Origin: JAYWIG01 sp043789035
GTDB lineage: Bacteria > Pseudomonadota > Gammaproteobacteria > Burkholderiales > Burkholderiaceae_E
Length of the DNA stretch: 9,850 nucleotides
Assembly (NCBI GenBank): GCA_043789035.1
Contig: JAYWIG010000238.1
Coordinates: forward strand, 1 to 9,850
Direction of reading: 5' to 3'
Shown: one piece after another, positions 5,819-9,850 of the stretch
Layout: every line of letters begins with the position of its first letter
Position numbering within the stretch: the first letter of the stretch is position 1
The notes under the pieces: generated by a model
Database searches by the model: none
What the model was told of the DNA's origin: nothing
Seen by the model: the letters and a program-made list of their open reading frames with translations, nothing else
Program-made: the position numbers and the translations under genes

Positions 5819-7561
5819 TTAGGAAGCAAGGCCCGGGTTGCCTTGCATATTGCGTAGGTTTGGCAGGTTCAACTTGTCTATATTAACGCTTTTTTCAGTC
5901 TTCAAATAAGTCTCCATCAAATTCCAAATCGGTTCTGTGGGCGCGGTCTTGTACTGTTCGCTAACCGGCGCCCAACCAGCAACTTTATAAATCTTACTAG
6001 CATCAATAAGCTCGCCTTTTAAGCGCATATTACTTATACGAGCACCCGCTTTAGCAATCGGATCAATATCGTATTGCAAGCCACCGACTCGCACCATATC
6101 ACCGCCCTGCTGCAAGTAAGGATCAGGGTTAAAGAGATTGTCGGCCACGTCTTCAAGAATGGTTTTTATCATTTCCCCATTCAGTTCAGAAACCGTTACT
6201 GAGGGGTAGGTTATCGCCGTTTGATCCATCAAGTGCTCGCGGGTAATCGCTTGCCCCGGTAACAGGCTCGTGCCCCAACGAAACCCAGGCGAGAATGCAA
6301 TAGGTGCGTCCTTCACTTTCATCAATGCATTCAAAATAAGTTGATCAAAGCTACCATTGAAGTTACCGCGTCGATATAGCGTTCCTTGGGTAACTGCCAA
6401 GGGCTCTACGAGCTTGGCCAGATAAGGCGCTCTATGCCTTTCGATCAAAGCCTGCATCGCTGCGTCGGCAGGCAACAAGTTCGAAAAAATAGGCAAAAGC
6501 TTGTAACGAATTTCTTTTAGTCGCCCCGCCGCAATGTCGAAATCTACGACGCCTAAGAACTTACCATTCGAACCAGCGTTGGTCACCAAAGTATTCCCAC
6601 CAAGACTTGACCCGCCGTTTTTTACTAAGGTTGGCGCAGGTACACCATCATGCGTATGGCCACCCAAAATAATGTCGATACCCTTCACACGACCTGCTAA
6701 CTTCAGGTCAACATCCATGCCATTGTGTGAAAGCAGAACAACAACCGGAACCCCTTTAGCTCGAATTTCATCAACTTGCTTTTGCAAGCGCTCTTCTTGA
6801 ATTCCAAAACGCCAATCTGGGGTGAAATATCTTGGGTTTGCAATCGGCGTGTAAGGGAATGCCTGCCCGAAAATTGCGATGTCGGTTCCACCAACTTTTC
6901 GAATCGTGTAGGGGCTAAAAACTGGGTCCTCGAAGTCGGTGGTTTGCACATTTTGCGCAATGAAATCTACTTGCCCTTTGAAGTCTTTGGCAATAATTTC
7001 TTCGACGCGCTTAGCACCCAGGGTAAACTCCCAATGGCCAGTCATCACATCAACACCCAAGAGTTTTTGAGCATCCACCATATCTTGGCCGTTTGACCAA
7101 AGCGCAGTAGCTGAACCCTGCCAAGTATCTCCACCGTCGAGCAATAAGGCTCCTGGCCTAGATGAACGCAAGCGCTTCACTAAAGTGGCCATGTGCGCGA
7201 AACCGCCTACTTTGCCATAGGTTTTGGCCGCCTGCTCGAACTCTAAATGGGTAAATGCATACGCAGCCCGGGAACCAGCGGCAATGCCGAAAGCCTTGAG
7301 TAAATTTTCACCAACAAGGTGAGGGGCTTTACCTAACGCTGATGAAACCCCCAAATTTACATTCGGCTCTCGAAAGTAGATGGGTAATAATTGAGCGTGG
7401 CAATCGGTGTAATGCAAAAGGCTGGCACTACCCGGCTTAGCCACATCATAAAAGGCTTGCGCCTCGGAACCTTGCGCTCCTGCGAGACCTAAAGGAAGAC
7501 TAAGGCCAGCGGCGCTTGCCATGGCCAAGGTATTTAAAAACTCTCGGCGATGCATACTCAT
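5819..7561 (-). CDS. soxB: SoxB, sulfate thiol esterase of the Sox system
   Basis: SoxB is the periplasmic di-manganese hydrolase that releases sulfate from the SoxY-bound cysteine-S-thiosulfonate. A Tat signal (RREFL, residues 5-9, then a hydrophobic stretch to AGAQG) is present, as expected for a metal-loaded SoxB. Metal-site segments of the 5'-nucleotidase superfamily are seen in order: HYTDCHAQLLP (Asp53, His55), LDGGDTWQGSA (Asp145), the SoxB-specific TGHWEFT (His176, replacing GNHEFD), LLSHNGMD (His279) and GGHTHD (His302, His304). Length is 580, close to the usual 560-580. It starts 7 bp after soxX and is the last visible sox gene, ending convergent with the BLUF gene. ATG at 7555 is an alternative start; no strong SD distinguishes them. 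Confidence 0.97.
   Translation of the reverse strand: MSMHRREFLNTLAMASAAGLSLPLGLAGAQGSEAQAFYDVAKPGSASLLHYTDCHAQLLPIYFREPNVNLGVSSALGKAPHLVGENLLKAFGIAAGSRAAYAFTHLEFEQAAKTYGKVGGFAHMATLVKRLRSSRPGALLLDGGDTWQGSATALWSNGQDMVDAQKLLGVDVMTGHWEFTLGAKRVEEIIAKDFKGQVDFIAQNVQTTDFEDPVFSPYTIRKVGGTDIAIFGQAFPYTPIANPRYFTPDWRFGIQEERLQKQVDEIRAKGVPVVVLLSHNGMDVDLKLAGRVKGIDIILGGHTHDGVPAPTLVKNGGSSLGGNTLVTNAGSNGKFLGVVDFDIAAGRLKEIRYKLLPIFSNLLPADAAMQALIERHRAPYLAKLVEPLAVTQGTLYRRGNFNGSFDQLILNALMKVKDAPIAFSPGFRWGTSLLPGQAITREHLMDQTAITYPSVTVSELNGEMIKTILEDVADNLFNPDPYLQQGGDMVRVGGLQYDIDPIAKAGARISNMRLKGELIDASKIYKVAGWAPVSEQYKTAPTEPIWNLMETYLKTEKSVNIDKLNLPNLRNMQGNPGLAS
5826..5846. terminator. Hairpin in the soxB tail between convergent genes, possible terminator
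   Basis: GCAAGGC (5826-5832) pairs with GCCTTGC (5840-5846) over a 7-nt loop, 17 bp after the BLUF stop. On the plus strand no T-run follows. On the minus strand TTCCT follows, just before the soxB stop codon. It could slow or stop both convergent transcripts, but it lacks a proper U-tract, so the call is weak. Confidence 0.3.
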
Positions 7562-7568
7562 AAGAAGC

Positions 7569-8213
7569 TTACCGGTTCACTGGCGAATTTGGATCGAGTA
7601 GCAACGCCATAACGTCTTTAATTTGCTGCTCAGTAAGAATGCCAGCGGCACCAAACCTAGGCATGCTATTACATGCATTAAAGACATGTGAATTCCAAAT
7701 ACGCGCCCAAGTGTACTTTTGGATAGGATCAGAGTTACCTCTTAACTTGCCATACTGCGCAAGAGATGGGCCAATATTGCCGTAAGAGAGCTCCTTCTTA
7801 TCTATCGCATGGCAAGCATAGCAGTTGCCACCACCAACTGTGTTGGGTGCATCGGAAAACTGTAAGCCACGTCCATTTTGGGCAATCCGCTCACCCTCAC
7901 GCCAATCCCCTAAATACTTACCATCGGCAGGGTACTTCACCCCTTCTTCGGCAGCCTTTTCAAGCCTTGCTTTGAGCTCTTTGGGCATTTCAGAAGTTGC
8001 GTAAGCTGAACAGGATTGTTGTAGATCGGATTGATCCAAACGATCTAGCTTGGCCGAACCTTTTTCAGCAAATGAGGTTTTAAGCAACTGCGTCACTTCT
8101 TCTCGGCTAGGTTCGGAAGAGCCGCCCATTATAGAAGTGCAGCCAACAATTGCGAATGCTCCCGCAATGCTCAAAATAGTCTTAAACGAATTTATTGATC
8201 GGAAGTTTTTCAT
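7569..8213 (-). CDS. soxX: SoxX, c-type cytochrome subunit of SoxAX
   Basis: SoxX is the electron-accepting heme subunit of SoxAX, which oxidatively links thiosulfate to SoxY. One heme-binding motif CYACH is at residues 131-135, and the expected distal ligand Met184 lies in SMPRFG. NIGPSLAQYGKLRG and the closing LTEQQIKDVMALLLDP are typical. At 214 residues it is longer than the 155-residue Paracoccus type, with an extra N-terminal domain of about 80 residues. The N-terminus MKNFRSINSFK, a hydrophobic stretch, then IVGC at 22-25 forms a lipobox, so the protein is probably a lipoprotein. Thr at +2 predicts the outer membrane by the usual rule. Cys68 and Cys181 could form a disulfide. The gene starts 9 bp after soxA. 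Confidence 0.94.
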   Translation of the reverse strand: MKNFRSINSFKTILSIAGAFAIVGCTSIMGGSSEPSREEVTQLLKTSFAEKGSAKLDRLDQSDLQQSCSAYATSEMPKELKARLEKAAEEGVKYPADGKYLGDWREGERIAQNGRGLQFSDAPNTVGGGNCYACHAIDKKELSYGNIGPSLAQYGKLRGNSDPIQKYTWARIWNSHVFNACNSMPRFGAAGILTEQQIKDVMALLLDPNSPVNR

Positions 8214-8222
8214 GGCTAACTC

Positions 8223-9044
8223 TCACCGCTTAATGGCAGGCGAATCCATCTTGCCGCCCTTGCCTTTAACGCCTAAATAGGTAATCAAATCAATGGATGC
8301 GGGAGAAATGTATTGCAGCTCAGGGAATCGTTGTTGCCTAAAACAATCGTAAACCCTCCATTGCATTGTGCGAAGCGCACCTTGCGACACTCGATACGCA
8401 GGCCACGTAGCAAAGGCTTTTTGCGCTTGTTCTGATTTGTTTAAGTTTGGCAGGTCTTGCAAACGAATTCTTTGCCCATCGACACCGTGACAGGAAGCGC
8501 ATGAAAAATCATAGGGCCCACCGCGAAAATAAAATATCTTTTCTCCACGTTTAAAAGATGCAACTTCTTTTGGGTGCTTTTGCGGTAGCGCAATAGTTGC
8601 CCCACGGGACTCATCAACTACATAAGCAGTCAGAGCTTCTAGGTCGGTTGCAGATTGCCCTTCCACAGAAAAAGGTGCTTTGATTAACGAAGCGCGATCA
8701 AAGCCCTGCAAACTCACCATGCAGTGCACTAAGCGGCTCTCAAAATCCATGACTTGATCGGTATCAGCAAAGTACCTTGGCAACTGAGCATAAGCGTTTT
8801 TTACAACGCCAGGCCCCAAACCGATATCGCACTTCTCAAGCGACGCGGCTTTAGGGCCGCGAACGGCATTCCAAAGCCCCTCGCCCTTTGCCGATACTAA
8901 ATCAGCAGGGTTCCCGTCTTGCAACATTTGGCGATATTTATCGAGCTCTGCTTGCTGATTGCTTTGGGCGTGTAGCAAGCCTCCAGATGCAAGAAACCCA
9001 ACCGAAACACCGAACGCAATGAGCGCAGCACTTACCGTCATCAT
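8223..9044 (-). CDS. soxA: SoxA, monoheme c-type cytochrome subunit of SoxAX
   Basis: SoxA is the catalytic subunit of the periplasmic L-cysteine S-thiosulfotransferase. The C-terminal heme motif CASCH is at residues 182-186, preceded by RGEKIFYFRGGP. Cys234 in VYDCFRQQRFPEL is the conserved cysteine that ligates the active-site heme as a persulfide. In the N-terminal domain, where diheme SoxA proteins carry CxxCH, only Cys72 is left (EKCDIGLGPG), with Cys108. These probably form the disulfide known from single-heme SoxA. The signal peptide runs to about HAQS (25-28), but its first 20 residues contain no Lys or Arg. The start is firm: an in-frame TAA directly precedes the ATG and AAGGA sits just upstream; the second ATG at 9041 is equally possible. 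soxX follows after 9 bp. Confidence 0.95.
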   Translation of the reverse strand: MMTVSAALIAFGVSVGFLASGGLLHAQSNQQAELDKYRQMLQDGNPADLVSAKGEGLWNAVRGPKAASLEKCDIGLGPGVVKNAYAQLPRYFADTDQVMDFESRLVHCMVSLQGFDRASLIKAPFSVEGQSATDLEALTAYVVDESRGATIALPQKHPKEVASFKRGEKIFYFRGGPYDFSCASCHGVDGQRIRLQDLPNLNKSEQAQKAFATWPAYRVSQGALRTMQWRVYDCFRQQRFPELQYISPASIDLITYLGVKGKGGKMDSPAIKR

Positions 9045-9080
9045 TTATTCCTTAACCCCAAACTTGATCAATCTTCAGCG

Positions 9081-9392
9081 CTATGCAACCGTGGCTTCAT
9101 CCACGCGTTTATCGCCTTTGTTGTCGACCCATGTGACAGTAATCTTATCGCCAACTTTCGCAGCTTTGATTCGTGCACGCAAAAACGGATTTTTAGAAAT
9201 CGCCGGCCCCCAGTGTGCCTTAATAACAGGCTTACCATTCACAGCAGCCACTACTTCTTGGATGTGCCAAGCAGGTACGGTTTTACCGGTCGGGTCTTTA
9301 CGCTGGCCGGTTTCCATTTCATGGGCCATTAAGATTCGTAGGTCAACACCACCATCTTTAAAAGACGCGCGAATTTTCATTGGATCTGCCAT
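9081..9392 (-). CDS. soxZ: SoxZ, sulfur-carrier complex subunit
   Basis: SoxZ pairs with SoxY to form the SoxYZ carrier on which sulfur intermediates ride. The 103-residue protein has an immunoglobulin-like fold in the family. Recognisable parts are the start MADPMKIRA, the middle LMAHEMETGQRKDPTGKTVPA, HIQEVVAAVNGK, WGPAISKNPFL and the C-terminal ITVTWVDNKGDKR. It has no signal peptide, as usual: it is exported together with SoxY. A good SD (AAGGA, 7 nt before the ATG) is present. It lies 63 bp after soxY and 36 bp before soxA. Confidence 0.95.
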   Translation of the reverse strand: MADPMKIRASFKDGGVDLRILMAHEMETGQRKDPTGKTVPAWHIQEVVAAVNGKPVIKAHWGPAISKNPFLRARIKAAKVGDKITVTWVDNKGDKRVDEATVA

Positions 9393-9429
9393 TTGTTATT
9401 CCTTCAATGTTCTTTAAACGTATAACCTG

Positions 9430-9458
9430 TGAATGCCATGTGCTAGGCTAGGTATTCA
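9430..9458 (-). other. Imperfect inverted repeat at the soxY stop codon
   Basis: On the minus strand TGAATACC (which contains the soxY stop TGA) faces GGCATTCA across 13 nt, giving an 8-bp arm with one mismatch. No U-run follows, so it is not a terminator. It could stabilise or process the mRNA between soxY and soxZ. It is weak and may be chance. Confidence 0.2.
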
Positions 9459-9850
9459 ACCGCCACAGCCGCCAAGGGTGACCTTAATTTCTTTTCTTGC
9501 CATGAAGAATTTACCGTCGGCTTTTACTAATGCAACAACGTCGGAGCTTTGACCCATTTTGATGTTCATCTGCACTTCAGCATCCGCACCATCTAAAATG
9601 TCATAGGCACCTGCCAAACCGTTCGGATTTTTTTCCACGAGCAAAGCCATCATTTCGGTCTTCGGCAATGCACTACGAATTCCCACGGGCACGACCGCGC
9701 CGTTCTCGGCAATATCAGAAGCAGTAATCACCACGTCCTTTGATTCAACTGCACCTGCAGCGCCTAAGGCTCTCATAGTATCGGCAATACCCTTTGCTTG
9801 AAACGATGCGTTGTTAAACGCTTGAGCTGCTGCAGAGCCCGGGGTAAGCA
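9456..9850 (-). CDS. soxY: SoxY, sulfur-carrying subunit (5' end cut by window)
   Basis: SoxY covalently carries sulfur substrates on a cysteine near its C-terminus. The last 130 residues are visible. They end in the hallmark flexible tail GGCGG with the carrier Cys, preceded by ARKEIKVTLGG, and include VPVGIRSALPKTEMMALLVEKNPN and AEVQMNIKMGQSS. The frame stays open upstream of the internal ATG at 9776 through 24 more codons (LTPGSAAAQAFNNASFQ...) to the window edge, so 9776 is not the start. The missing part should be the Tat signal peptide. It is the first visible gene of soxYZAXB. Confidence 0.95.
   Translation of the reverse strand, partial: LTPGSAAAQAFNNASFQAKGIADTMRALGAAGAVESKDVVITASDIAENGAVVPVGIRSALPKTEMMALLVEKNPNGLAGAYDILDGADAEVQMNIKMGQSSDVVALVKADGKFFMARKEIKVTLGGCGG

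Noticed and set aside
9456..9776. SoxY as a complete 106-residue gene starting at 9776
   Set aside because: The frame is open and SoxY-like for 24 more codons to the window edge, and the signal peptide would be missing.
1..9850. tRNA genes, CRISPR arrays, insertion sequences, prophage or attachment sites
   Set aside because: None was seen on either strand. Apart from the decayed stretch at 3981-4582, the content is chromosomal metabolic genes.

Overview
The window reads as a chromosomal segment of a betaproteobacterium, most likely of the order Burkholderiales. Three things point there: the glutamyl-tRNA synthetase sequence type, an orphan Bug/TctC-type solute-binding protein (a family hugely expanded in that order), and the sox gene order. 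Base composition is balanced rather than GC-rich, and GTG and TTG starts are used. Genus-level placement is not possible from this alone.

Layout: (1) positions 1-1285, minus strand: the N-terminal end of an MFS transporter directly downstream of a complete chorismate synthase (aroC). (2) 1409-2413, plus strand: a Tat-exported Bug/TctC substrate-binding protein. It is divergent from aroC, with a consensus-like promoter and a TTG start. (3) 2440-3843, minus strand: gltX, convergent with the Bug gene. The Bug gene's intrinsic terminator lies inside the last codons of gltX. (4) 3844-4654: a mostly degenerate stretch holding a roadblock/LC7-like ORF whose 5' part is in another frame, possibly the remnant of a GTPase/roadblock (MglA/MglB-like) module. 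(5) 4655-5809, plus strand: a tight two-gene unit, GTP cyclohydrolase I (folE) followed 3 bp later by a stand-alone BLUF blue-light sensor. (6) 5819-9850, minus strand: the distal part of a sulfur-oxidation operon in the order soxY-soxZ-soxA-soxX-soxB. soxY is cut by the window end.

How the genes work together: SoxYZ carries the sulfur substrate on the SoxY C-terminal Cys. SoxAX couples thiosulfate to that Cys oxidatively, and SoxB hydrolyses off the terminal sulfone as sulfate. All act in the periplasm. Here SoxA is the single-heme type and SoxX has a lipobox, which suggests a membrane-tethered SoxAX. soxCD and regulators, if present, lie outside the window. The folE-BLUF pair is the least conventional element: a flavin photoreceptor with no output domain, apparently translationally coupled to the first enzyme of pterin/folate synthesis. 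aroC and gltX are ordinary housekeeping genes.
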